From: JALORV01 sp963791235
Lineage (GTDB): Bacteria > Pseudomonadota > Gammaproteobacteria > Burkholderiales > Burkholderiaceae_F
Assembly: GCA_963791235.1 (NCBI GenBank)
Contig: CAWBRW010000014.1
Location: 17,256-81,255, forward strand
Length of the DNA stretch: 64,000 nt
Direction: 5' to 3'
Every line of letters begins with the position of its first letter. The stretch's first letter is position 1. The notes beneath the pieces are model-generated. The model did not search any database. It was given only the letters and a program-made list of their open reading frames with translations, and was not told the DNA's origin. The translations under genes were made by a program, and so were the position numbers. Positions 1 to 8,197 of the stretch are shown in pieces.

Positions 1-1086
1 CTTGCCGCTGCGGGTGATCAGCGTGGCCACGTACTCGGCGTCGCTCTGCGTGGCAGCGCGCACCGGTATGGCCGCGGCAGCCAGGCCAAAGCCGTCACGG
101 TCGGCGCGCGCCATCAGCACCTGCTCGAGCACCTTGATCAGCAACGCATGCGTGGTGCGGGACGCCACGCCACGGGCGTGAAAGTCCTGGTGCAGACGGG
201 TGTCGAGCTGCTGTTCGAGGGCGGTGTCGCCGGGCATCGAGCCACCCCCGGCGGCGTGCATGAGCCGCGCGGCACCGACCCAGACGCCGCGCAGGTAGTC
301 GCGGTAGAGCTCGAGATCGCTTTGTGGCAGCGCGTAGTAGCTGCCGTCGAACCATGTAGCGGCGCTGCCGCCGAAACGCTCGAACATGCCGACGTCACGA
401 AAGTTCGTCACCGCCTTGCCAAGGTCACCGGCGGCCAGCGCATCGAGGTTCAGCAGGTGCTCCTGCTCCAGCAGCGACTCACCCTTGGTCGTGTCGGCCA
501 GCGCACGGCCCATCCCGGCCAGCGCGCCGCTGCGCACCGGGAGCGGCCACAGACGCGCCGGCGAATCGGCAGATGGCGCCACCAGTTGGCGGCTCAGGTC
601 GTCGGTGCGCACCAGCCGGTTCGCGGCCAGGTACGCCCCTAGCGCCTGCCATTGCTCCGCGTTCGGCTCGCGCACTGCAGCGACGCGGATCACCGCCTCT
701 TCGTCACCTGGCGCCGGCTCGGTGGCAAAAATCAGCGGCCCGTCTTCGCCACCATCTACGCGGAAGTAGCTGGTGGCATTGGGCCGCCAGGCCAGCGTGC
801 ACAGCGTCTGCCCGGCCTCGGGCGTGTCGAAGGACACGATGTGAAAGGTGCCATCCTCGCCGCTGGTCGCCTGGCCGAGCAGGACCTGGCCGTTGGCGTG
901 CGCCGTGGCATCGTCGTCGCCGCCTGCTACCCACTGCACCACGAAGCCGGCCAGCGGCAAGCCGGTAGACCTTTCGACTAGGCGCCCGTCGATGGATGGT
1001 CGCACTACGGGTGGGCCGAAAACTCCCGCGCGCATCGGGCGCGGCAGGGCTGCGAATTCACTGTGGGGGATTGCTTCGTTGCCCAT
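1..1086 (-). CDS. Transthyretin-like/carboxypeptidase-regulatory-domain protein, C-terminus cut by window edge
   Basis: An open frame runs from an ATG at 1086 to the window edge, so the C-terminus is missing. The start has a GAGGA ribosome site a few bases upstream. Residues about 33-110 read like a carboxypeptidase-regulatory/transthyretin-type beta-sandwich (GRLVERSTGLPLAGF, then a GEDGTFHI strand). The remaining ~250 residues are mixed helical with no motif I recognise. There is no signal peptide. It follows the 738-residue gene at 1357-3573 on the same strand after 270 bases, so the two may be co-expressed. Function unknown; the beta-sandwich assignment is inference from pattern. Confidence 0.6.
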   Translation of the reverse strand, partial: MGNEAIPHSEFAALPRPMRAGVFGPPVVRPSIDGRLVERSTGLPLAGFVVQWVAGGDDDATAHANGQVLLGQATSGEDGTFHIVSFDTPEAGQTLCTLAWRPNATSYFRVDGGEDGPLIFATEPAPGDEEAVIRVAAVREPNAEQWQALGAYLAANRLVRTDDLSRQLVAPSADSPARLWPLPVRSGALAGMGRALADTTKGESLLEQEHLLNLDALAAGDLGKAVTNFRDVGMFERFGGSAATWFDGSYYALPQSDLELYRDYLRGVWVGAARLMHAAGGGSMPGDTALEQQLDTRLHQDFHARGVASRTTHALLIKVLEQVLMARADRDGFGLAAAAIPVRAATQSDAEYVATLITRSGK

Positions 1087-1356
1087 GGCTCTGTCCTCGG
1101 GGTTACCTGACAGTGCACTAAGGCGCACGGAATAGGAGGTGGTCTGTACCGCGCCGACGGCGCGGCAATGTGATCTAAAGAGCGAACTCGGCGCCCCAAG
1201 TCGCCGCCCGGCTCGCTGCGCCTTAGCACAGCTTCCTAAGCGATACCACCGAATTCACACTACCACTGAAACGAATGCGCCCGTCCCAGTCAACCAGAAG
1301 TAGTCAAAAGCTAAAACCAACGGATCACCGTTGCACAGTGACCCTACCCACAGTCC

Positions 1357-3573
1357 TCAAGCTGGCGCCAACACAAAAGCGCGTGCCGCGCTGCGGTCGT
1401 ACTGACTCTGGCGCGACCAGCCGTCGGTTGCCATGTGCGCGACGTAAAGCTGTTCAGTGAAACCGGCCAAGTTGCAGCTGTCGAGCAGGCTGTCGACGGT
1501 CGGAAGTGGGTCGCCCGGCGGTGACGGGGGTATCGCGCCAGGCATGGCGGCTGCATTGACCGCCGCCGTGCCGACGGCACTGTATTCCGCCGGCGTCACC
1601 GCTCCGCGTTGCACATAGAAGGAATAGCTCGCAAAACGATTGCGCTGCAGCGCGAGGAAGGGCACATCCACCGCCAACGCTCGTGACGCGTAGCTCATCA
1701 CGCCGCACTCATCCGCCGCCAGGCTGCCGCCCACGCTGGGGGCATCGATGCGAGCGAATGTCGGGTTGTTGTCCACCCGCACGGTGACGACCATGCGGTT
1801 AAGGGCGGCGTCCACCAGCCCGAGCAGTGCCGCGTCGCGGGTCTGGATCGTTCCGCTCAGATCGTCGGTCGCCGGCACGCGCCACTTGATTCCCAGCGCC
1901 TCTGGATCGACCAGGTTGCCCACCGCGTCGAACAACTCGACCTTGATCTGCCACGGCCCGCCCTCGTCCGCGCCCAGCGGCGTTCCACCGGCATCAAAGC
2001 CGGTCCCGGGCGCCACCGCGACAGTCGGGATCACCGCGCTTTGTGTGTCGAGCACGGCATTCGGAATCGACCATTGTCCGGTGGGTGGCAAAGCCGGCGG
2101 TATCTCGCACAAGTGCGCTGAGGTGCCAACGGTCTGCGGGCCGAGCGCGTACTGCTCGAGGATCAGATCCCCCGCCACTTCATGCGTGTAGTGCCGGTTG
2201 ATGGCGTCGGTGCTGGGCCGCCATTCAGACTCGGCCTCAGCGGGTCGCTTGTACGACACGCGGTAGTAGCGCACCCCCAGGTCGCTGCGCAGCGAGTTGT
2301 CGAACTCGAGGCGGGGCCTGAGCGAGCCGCCCCACGGCGCGCTGCCGTCGAGCAGTCCGAATTTGGCCGGGTCGTGGCCGGCCGCGCCGACCTTGGTTGT
2401 GTCGTTGGCGCCGTGAATCCGCCACACCGAAGTGTTGCCAATGGCCATGAATAGCACCCAGTTGTTGGGCGCGACGATCGGCGGGCAGGGCGGGCAGGCA
2501 TGCGCCAGCGGATGCGAGGTGATGAGCGTGACCTCGGTACCACAGACATAGTTCCACCACGTGTTGCAGGCAACCGGGGTGGGTTCGTAGATCGTCACCC
2601 AGAAGCCGGGCCAGATGCGCTGGCGCGCGATGAAGTAGAGGTCGGGTTGGTCGAAGTTGAAGATCGAGCGCCAGATCACGGCGTGGAAGTGTCCGCACTC
2701 GTCGGTCATTACCGTCACGAGCTTGGTCCTGCGCACGCGCATTGGAAACAACCAGCACAGCACCGGGCGCAGCAGATCGAGGTGGGCGACGACTGCGCGC
2801 TCAAAGGCCGGGCGTGCGGCCCGAGCAGCAAGCAGGAGGTCGGGCGGCAGCGCGAGGGCACGCAGCCGCTCGACCGGCGGGTCTGGCTGCGGGTCAAAGC
2901 CGCGGATCGCGCCGGGGCTCAGCACGCGCGGCGGCAGCGGTTGCGGGTTGAGGCCTACGCGTGCCAGCGGGTCGTCGATTAGCTCGCCGAAGAACGGCTC
3001 GGGTGGGCGCGGTGGAATCGGCCAGTCGATCGGCGGCCAGGGGCCATCGATGAAGTCGCGCAAACGGCCGATGTCGATCTCGGGCAACTCGACGATGATG
3101 CGCGGCCACGGATCGACTTCGTAGATGTCGACCGCCGCATTGCACACCGGCAGGCGCAACGCGACTCCCCCCGCGACGACGCGCTTCAAAAGCGTGCCGT
3201 TGACCACGCAACGGCGCCCGATCCAGTGCCGCCACCGCTCGGGGCCCACCTCGAAGGCGATCGGTGGAAGGCGATCCATGTCCGGGCGCACGGCAATGTG
3301 GCGGTCGATGCCACCGCGGCGAAGCAACTCACCAATGTCGAGCAATTCCTTGTCTAGCTCGGGGCCCAGTACGACGCGAACCGCCTGCGGTTCCTTGCCG
3401 ACAGGAATGGAGAGCTTGGCGTTACCCTCCTTGTCGAGCGACTGCTTGTCGAGCAGAGCGCCGCCCTGGCTAAATGCATATGCAACGATGTCTTGCAGTT
3501 CATCCGGGCGCTCGGTGATGACCGCCGAGACCTCGATGGAAAGACCCCGTTCGCCGCGCTTCGCTGTGCTCAT
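1357..3573 (-). CDS. Large conserved hypothetical protein with Pro-rich linker
   Basis: This is an intact 738-residue frame with a perfect GGAGG ribosome site before the ATG. I do not recognise a named family. Residues 1-170 look like a beta-rich domain. Residues ~180-235 are rich in proline and tryptophan (PWPPIDWPIPPRPPEP, LNPQPLPPR, FDPQPDPP). Residues ~275-400 contain a cysteine/histidine-bearing segment (DECGHFHA, CNTWWNYVCG, HACPPCPP) that could bind metal or form disulfides. The C-terminal third is again beta-rich. No secretion signal is visible. It lies upstream of the transthyretin-like gene on the same strand, and the two probably form one accessory unit. Confidence 0.75.
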   Translation of the reverse strand: MSTAKRGERGLSIEVSAVITERPDELQDIVAYAFSQGGALLDKQSLDKEGNAKLSIPVGKEPQAVRVVLGPELDKELLDIGELLRRGGIDRHIAVRPDMDRLPPIAFEVGPERWRHWIGRRCVVNGTLLKRVVAGGVALRLPVCNAAVDIYEVDPWPRIIVELPEIDIGRLRDFIDGPWPPIDWPIPPRPPEPFFGELIDDPLARVGLNPQPLPPRVLSPGAIRGFDPQPDPPVERLRALALPPDLLLAARAARPAFERAVVAHLDLLRPVLCWLFPMRVRRTKLVTVMTDECGHFHAVIWRSIFNFDQPDLYFIARQRIWPGFWVTIYEPTPVACNTWWNYVCGTEVTLITSHPLAHACPPCPPIVAPNNWVLFMAIGNTSVWRIHGANDTTKVGAAGHDPAKFGLLDGSAPWGGSLRPRLEFDNSLRSDLGVRYYRVSYKRPAEAESEWRPSTDAINRHYTHEVAGDLILEQYALGPQTVGTSAHLCEIPPALPPTGQWSIPNAVLDTQSAVIPTVAVAPGTGFDAGGTPLGADEGGPWQIKVELFDAVGNLVDPEALGIKWRVPATDDLSGTIQTRDAALLGLVDAALNRMVVTVRVDNNPTFARIDAPSVGGSLAADECGVMSYASRALAVDVPFLALQRNRFASYSFYVQRGAVTPAEYSAVGTAAVNAAAMPGAIPPSPPGDPLPTVDSLLDSCNLAGFTEQLYVAHMATDGWSRQSQYDRSAARAFVLAPA

Positions 3574-3795
3574 GCTGCCTCCCTGGTCGCCAATTCAGTT
3601 CGCGTTTTGGAACCGTTCCTGTGCAGTTTCTGCAAAAGCACGATTCCAAGAACAGTCAACTTTGTAGGCGCCCGCGCACCGCCCGACAACGTGAAAATCT
3701 GACAACGACGGACTCACGGTACTGCGCGCTTGATGGAGAAGCAGCCGGTGCAACGATGGTCTCCACTCGCCCTGTCGGTGACGCAAAGGAGAACC

Positions 3796-4101
3796 ATGCG
3801 CAAACAGTTAAGTCACGGAAAAATCTTGACCGTGTTGCGTGACGCGATTGAGGGCGGCGAGGCGATCGACATGCCGGACCGAGTCTTCGCCCTGGTGTCG
3901 GAGCTGACCGAGCCGGTCGCTAACTACCTCGGTTACGCCCTGACCTGGTCCATTGGTGTTTGCAGTTGCGACTGCGCACCCAGTCCATCGAGTCGAGCTC
4001 GACCCGGTTCAGGGAAAGGAGAGGGCAACACACGACGCGCGTCTTACACTGGTCTGCGGTGTATTCCCGTCGAAATGGCCTGGCCTCATCGACGTCACTA
4101 A
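3796..4101 (+). CDS. Short hypothetical ORF, probably a 5' gene fragment fused to unrelated sequence
   Basis: The start is well supported: AAAGGAG lies 6-8 bases before the ATG. The first ~52 residues have normal amphipathic composition (ILTVLRDAIEGGEAIDMPD, then VANYLGYALTW). After about codon 52 the composition changes to Cys/Ser/Arg-rich sequence typical of out-of-frame reading (CSCDCAPSPSSRARPGSG). I read it as the beginning of a gene whose remainder was lost when the carbonic anhydrase segment was joined. No family recognised. It ends 10 bases before the next start. Confidence 0.35.
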   Translation: MRKQLSHGKILTVLRDAIEGGEAIDMPDRVFALVSELTEPVANYLGYALTWSIGVCSCDCAPSPSSRARPGSGKGEGNTRRASYTGLRCIPVEMAWPHRRH

Positions 4102-4111
4102 GCGAGGAACC

Positions 4112-4759
4112 ATGAGCGCCCCCCAGAGCCGGACCCACCGAGTCCTCACCAAGGAAGAGCAGGAGCGCCTGAGCCCCGACGAGGTGCTGGCGCTCTTGCG
4201 CGATGGCAACGCCCGCTTCGTGAGCGGCGACGTTACCCACCGCGACCACCAGGCGCAGGTGCGGCACGCGGTGCTGGGCCAGTGGCCCAAGGCCGTGGTG
4301 TTGTCGTGCCTGGACTCGCGCATTCCCGTAGAAGACGTCTTCGACTGCGGCATCGGGGACCTGTTCGTGGCACGCGTGGCCGGCAACATCGTCAACTCCG
4401 ACATCCTGGGCAGCATGGAGTTCGCCTGCGCGGCCTCGGGCGCGAAGCTCGTCTTCCTGCTGGGCCACGAGCACTGCGGCGCGGTGAAGGGCGCCATCGA
4501 CGGCGTGAAGCTGGGCAACCTCACCGCGCTGCTCGACGTCATCGCCCCCGCGGCGGACGAGGTGCCGGGCTTCGACGGCGCGCGCACCAGCAAGAACGAG
4601 GCGTTCGTCCACCGCGTCGCCGAGCAGAACGTGCGGCGCATGTTGAAGCGGATTCGCCATGACAGCCCCACGCTGCGCGACCTCGAGGCCCAGGGTCGCA
4701 TTCGCATCACCGGGGGCATGTACGACATGGGCAGCGGCGAGGTGACACTGCTGGAGTGA
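4112..4759 (+). CDS. can: Beta-class carbonic anhydrase
   Basis: Interconverts CO2 and bicarbonate in the cytoplasm using one zinc ion. The 215-residue frame has the normal length for the class. The zinc ligands are visible: Cys66 in SCLDSR, and His119 and Cys122 in GHEHCGAV. Asp68-Arg70 form the usual dyad. Other family segments are ARVAGNIV and a C-terminal GMYDMGSGEV. The start is the ATG at 4112 with GAGG upstream; an in-frame upstream extension is possible but has no ribosome site. Codon use is extremely G/C-ending, and repeat copy A follows 105 bases downstream, so transfer is possible though unproven. Confidence 0.93.
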   Translation: MSAPQSRTHRVLTKEEQERLSPDEVLALLRDGNARFVSGDVTHRDHQAQVRHAVLGQWPKAVVLSCLDSRIPVEDVFDCGIGDLFVARVAGNIVNSDILGSMEFACAASGAKLVFLLGHEHCGAVKGAIDGVKLGNLTALLDVIAPAADEVPGFDGARTSKNEAFVHRVAEQNVRRMLKRIRHDSPTLRDLEAQGRIRITGGMYDMGSGEVTLLE

Positions 4760-4864
4760 GTGCGGTGGGCAGGGTGGGCCCGCTCGCTTCCCCCCAGGCG
4801 CTGATCTGATCCGCGACAGTCGCGTCGTGACCATGGCGGTCAGGACGGGCCGGGGACCGACTCT

Positions 4865-5047
4865 TCCGCGGCATTGATGTCGTAAACAGCTGCCTAGCGT
4901 TGGTGCGGGCCTGAGGCCAGGAGGTCAGTTATCTGATCTCTCTGAAGTCGTAAACAAGCGCTCGCTGCGAAAGCCGGCAAAGGCACGCTTCGGCAAAGGC
5001 TGTCGCAAGCGGCGGGCCTTGGCGCGGACACAGGTCACAGTTCGACC
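4865..5047 (-). repeat. Dispersed ~184-bp repeat, copy A
   Basis: This segment aligns almost end to end with 19998-20182 at roughly three-quarters identity by eye. Shared blocks include GTCGTAAACAG, CCTAGCGTTGG, CCTGAGGCCAGGAGGTCAG and AAACAAGCGCTCG. Read on the minus strand it has an open frame ending in a stop, with residues shared between copies (KRAF, GF, ERLF, SD). Two TGTTTACGAC motifs lie about 70 bp apart. It sits directly downstream of the AHSA1 gene on that strand. Confidence 0.75.
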
Positions 5048-5204
5048 CATATCAGACATAGAGCGACCATAAAAGCAGACTTCCAACTGGTTGGGCTCAG
5101 CGTTCGTCACAGCCTCGGTCTTGTCGTCGAGGGCGGCGACGACCTCGTCGGGGTTCTCTTCCGCGTAGTGAAGAGCCAGGCGGCCGACCGCGAGATCGAC
5201 GACT

Positions 5205-5689
5205 TCATGACCGTCCCACGCTCGCGCCCAGGGTGACGAGAAGCTCGTCCAGTTGCTCGAACGTCTCGCCCATCGCATCCGCCGCCCCGGTGCCGGCAGC
5301 GTCGAGAGCTTCCTTCGAGGGATAGAGCTCGTGCATGACCAGCAGCGTCTTGCCGCCTTTTTCCTCGAAGGTCACCGTGGTGACGGCCCACCCTCGTCAC
5401 CTTCCTCATTGGTCCAGACGAGGCGCGAGTGCGGTGTCACTTCGATGTACGTGCCGAAGAACGCCGACTGTGAGTCCCCGTGTGCGAACACCAAACGGTA
5501 CCTGCCCCCGACACGAACATCCATCTCGCAGGAAAGCAGGGACATGCCCATCGACTTCGGCACCCACCACCGCCTGAACAGCTCGGGCTTGGTCCACGCC
5601 TCGAACACGATGCGCGCCGGGCCGTTGAAGGTTCGCGTGACGACGAGCTCACGCTCGGACTTCCGTTCCACCGTCGTGCGGTTCTTCAT
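5205..5689 (-). CDS. AHSA1/SRPBCC-domain protein, frameshifted near 5388
   Basis: Members of this START-like (Aha1/CalC) family are small single-domain cytoplasmic proteins often paired with an ArsR regulator. The N-terminal part shows RTFNGPARIVFEAWTKPE, RWWVP and FGTYIEV. It then leaves frame at EEGDEGG. In another frame it continues with VTTVTFEEKGGKTLL and LYPSKEALDAAG, reaching a TGA at 5205. Joined length is about 160 residues, normal for the family. Unlike most frameshifts in this window, this one needs one added base, near 5388. The start chosen at 5689 lies about 10 bases after the ArsR stop, indicating an operon. Confidence 0.8.
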
Positions 5690-5699
5690 GGGGGTGGGC

Positions 5700-6065
5700 T
5701 CACTCTCTCTTCTTGCGTCCATCGACCTTCTCCTTCCGTTTCAGTTCCTCGACAACCTTGTCCAGCTCGTCGAAGCGTGCGTCCCAGAGCTGGCGGTACC
5801 TCTCGATCCATGCCGCCTCTTCCTCCAGTCGGCGCAGGCCGAGCTTGCAGGTCCGCACGCGCCCGACCTTCTCCGTGGTGACGAGCCCCGCCTGCTCCAA
5901 GACGCCGACGTGCTTCTTCATGCCCGTGAGGGTCATGTGGAACTTCTCGGCAAGGTCCGTGATCGAAGCGTCTGCACGCCCGAGCTGCTCCAGAACGCCG
6001 CGTCGGGTGGCGTCCGAGAGCGCGGCGAACGAGGCATCGAAGCGGGCCCGCGTATACTGAACCAT
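5700..6065 (-). CDS. ArsR-family winged-helix transcriptional regulator
   Basis: A 121-residue repressor-type protein. The winged helix-turn-helix covers about residues 8-85 (FAALSDATRRGVLEQL, ITDLAEKFHMTLTGMKKHV, GLV..EKVGRVRTCKL), followed by a basic C-terminal helix. There is no ArsR-type CxC metal site, so it belongs to the metal-free group commonly coupled to AHSA1 proteins. The start at 6065 was chosen because it begins the conserved domain and sits exactly inside a perfect palindrome with a promoter in front. It is likely autoregulated together with the AHSA1 gene behind it. Confidence 0.9.
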   Translation of the reverse strand: MVQYTRARFDASFAALSDATRRGVLEQLGRADASITDLAEKFHMTLTGMKKHVGVLEQAGLVTTEKVGRVRTCKLGLRRLEEEAAWIERYRQLWDARFDELDKVVEELKRKEKVDGRKKRE

Positions 6066-6103
6066 ATGGTTCAGTATATAACACACGGATTGGCGGCATG
6101 CAA
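6053..6103 (-). promoter_or_regulatory. Promoter and palindromic operator of arsR-AHSA1, probably leaderless
   Basis: Positions 6053-6078 are a perfect 26-base palindrome (arms TATACTGAACC, centre ATAT). On the minus strand a TATATA -10 box (6075-6080) is 17 bases from a TTGCAT -35 box (6098-6103). Transcription would begin about seven bases past the -10 box, at or next to the ATG at 6065, so the mRNA should have almost no leader. The operator overlaps the -10 box and the first codons, ideal for autorepression. Confidence 0.75.
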
Positions 6104-6389
6104 GGGGAGGCCGAGCGCGCGCTGCGTTGCCGGCCGCCTTCACTCCCAAATCGACCTCATTTCGATGCAGATTCGATCGACTCGGCGATCACCAGGCCCT
6201 TGGTGCAATTCGCACGACGCTAGCTAAACGTCCGCACTTGAGCGGCGCACTCAGAGTCTGCTCTTGGCCGCACTGAGACTCAGGACCGACAGGCTATCCC
6301 CGTCACCGAGCATCGCCTCCAGTCGTCGCAGAGCAAACACGAGCAACGCGAATTGCGCTGAACTCACTCCGCTGACATCGGAGGAAACC
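6104..6389. other. Intergenic region, nothing recognised
   Basis: Between the arsR promoter and the small lipoprotein I see no coding bias, RNA fold or repeat. A GGAGG ribosome site at its right end (6380-6384) serves the next gene. Confidence 0.5.
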
Positions 6390-6566
6390 GTGCTACGTGC
6401 CCTCATTGCTGCGACGGTCCTGCTGCTCGGCGCTTGCGCACATGTCGGCCAGGACCAGCATTTCTATCGGAGTCCTGGCGCCGTTGAGGCGTACAGACGG
6501 CTTGTTGGCCACTCTGAGCGACTGTCGTCCGCCGCACTACTCGAACTCGATGACGGTCTCCTCTAG
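6390..6566 (+). CDS. Small putative lipoprotein (58 aa)
   Basis: A GTG start at 6390 is preceded by GGAGG with good spacing. The product opens with a short hydrophobic signal and a lipobox (LLLGAC), giving a predicted outer-membrane or periplasmic lipoprotein of about 40 residues after processing. Nothing in the mature part is recognisable. The last 30 bases overlap the 3' end of the tyrosinase gene on the other strand. It may be a truncated remnant. No partner gene is evident. Confidence 0.5.
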   Translation: MLRALIAATVLLLGACAHVGQDQHFYRSPGAVEAYRRLVGHSERLSSAALLELDDGLL

Positions 6567-7766
6567 GATCAGTTTGTCGGCCAATATCTCGTTGCCGGCG
6601 AAATCCACGGCTACGAGCTTTAATGAGACGTCGATGGCGTCGGCCTTCAATGCCTGGAGCGCCTTCGTGATGTTCAACTCGAGGTCGAAGCGCTCCCTGA
6701 CGCCCGCCTGCGGGGCTGGTCGCGGCACGTCGCCGTGGCCGCCGTGCTCCGCGGCAACCCGGGAGGCTGGCTTCTGGCCGTGAGGATCCGAACTTCCATG
6801 ACCGAAGAACGCGGCGGCGCCGGCGAACGCCGGGTTGCCGATAGTCTGCGTGCGGACATTGGCGTCTGGCTGGTTGACGAAGGCGCGGATCTCGACTGGC
6901 TCGGGTTGCATGTGGTGGCTCTTGAGCACGATCCGGACCGAATCGACGAACCGGCGTACGGGAAAGGGCCACTCGAACTTGATGACTTCCCACACCTTGA
7001 AGGGCGGAATCAGGAAGCAGAATCGCCGATAGCGATAGCCGAGCACGTCCGTGGATTCCACGTCGGATCCAGTTTGCCAGGCGATGCTGTACGGCCGTGG
7101 GAACGGCTGGAGTTGAAAACTGGCCTCCGCCGCAGGAAGTGGCCCCGGGTGTGTGACCTGCCAGTCTGCCCAGAGCCGGTCCACGTTGGCATGGTGCATA
7201 TAGAAGATTGGGTCGTAGCCCGCCGTTGGCACGCTGCCCATGTCTCCACCTGTGCGGCCGTGGACGCTGCCGTGCACGCCGCTGACCTGATTCTGAAAGG
7301 ACGTGAATGTCGCGGCGGTCATCGCGGCCTGAGCGCCCGTCGCGAGGTCGTCGTAAGCGGTGGTGTCGATATCCGCGCGGCGATCCGTCTGGCCCCCAGC
7401 CGGCCGCGGGCCGCTATACAGAGGATTTGCTACCGTCGCACCGACCCGATTCACATACGTCGCTAGGCGGCACGCGGCGGGAACACCGGTTGACGGACCC
7501 GAGGACCAGTCCCAGTAGGGAAGCGTAACTTGACAGCCGAGGACGCGGAGGGCGTTCTCGAATGCCATGAGGTAGGCGCGGTGCCACGTAAAAAATCCCG
7601 GAGCCCCATGGGAGCAATAGGCCGTTGGCGGTCCGCCGTGAAAGCTCGCAATCGTCGCGAAGCTGTTTGAATCGCTGGCCGGCAGCGCGTACATCGCAGC
7701 CAGTGATTCTCGAAGATCATGCAGTTCGTTTGTGGTCAGACAGTTGATGTTCTTCCGGTAGCGCAT
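6537..7766 (-). CDS. Tyrosinase-family type-3 copper oxidase
   Basis: Oxidises phenols or catechols with a dinuclear copper centre. Copper A ligands are probably His43 (FHGG), His53 (CSHG) and His62 (TWHRAYL). Copper B ligands are His165 and His169 (VHGSVH) and His191/192 (MHHANVDRLW). The catalytic domain fills about residues 1-230; the remaining ~180 residues form a beta-rich C-terminal domain of the kind that covers the active site in some polyphenol oxidases. There is no Sec or Tat signal and no neighbouring caddie protein, so it may act in the cytoplasm. GGAGG precedes the ATG. The gene looks intact. Confidence 0.9.
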   Translation of the reverse strand: MRYRKNINCLTTNELHDLRESLAAMYALPASDSNSFATIASFHGGPPTAYCSHGAPGFFTWHRAYLMAFENALRVLGCQVTLPYWDWSSGPSTGVPAACRLATYVNRVGATVANPLYSGPRPAGGQTDRRADIDTTAYDDLATGAQAAMTAATFTSFQNQVSGVHGSVHGRTGGDMGSVPTAGYDPIFYMHHANVDRLWADWQVTHPGPLPAAEASFQLQPFPRPYSIAWQTGSDVESTDVLGYRYRRFCFLIPPFKVWEVIKFEWPFPVRRFVDSVRIVLKSHHMQPEPVEIRAFVNQPDANVRTQTIGNPAFAGAAAFFGHGSSDPHGQKPASRVAAEHGGHGDVPRPAPQAGVRERFDLELNITKALQALKADAIDVSLKLVAVDFAGNEILADKLILEETVIEFE

Positions 7767-8197
7767 GACATGTCCTCCCTGTCACGAACAATCGACTGCC
7801 GAATCAAGAGTCCCTAGGTCGGGAGCTGCAGTCGTCTACGCAATTACAGCGCCACATGTGCGGCACTGTGGTACGAAGCTTTGCGTCGGTGCTTCGACTA
7901 ACAACGTAGACGCCGAACTCACGAACTTCAAGCGGAATATTCGACAAGTGCCTTTGCGCGCGCCACGCACTTTCGTCAGCCCAACTAGATCTGCGCGCTT
8001 TGGTCCTTTAGCGTGTCTGACCGCCTTCAAGAGCGGGTTAGGACGGAGCTACATAGTAGGTGGGGATGGAGAGAGGGCAGCGCCGCCTCACGCTATCCAG
8101 CACCTTCCGGCCGGGCGAAGCGCTTCAGTTGTCAGGTTGCCTAGTAGGTCCGCTTTCGAGCACTTCTGGCCGAGCGTGCTTAGGTCAGCAAATGGCC
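7767..8197. other. Intergenic region left of the IS1182-type element
   Basis: About 430 bases without a convincing gene. The open frame across it has random composition and no ribosome site. The right part runs up to the terminal inverted repeat of the insertion sequence. Confidence 0.5.

Noticed and set aside
4870..5047. Possible integron attC site in repeat copies A and B
   Set aside because: I could not find a convincing paired RYYYAAC/GTTRRRY core with the needed inverted structure, and no integrase is in the window.
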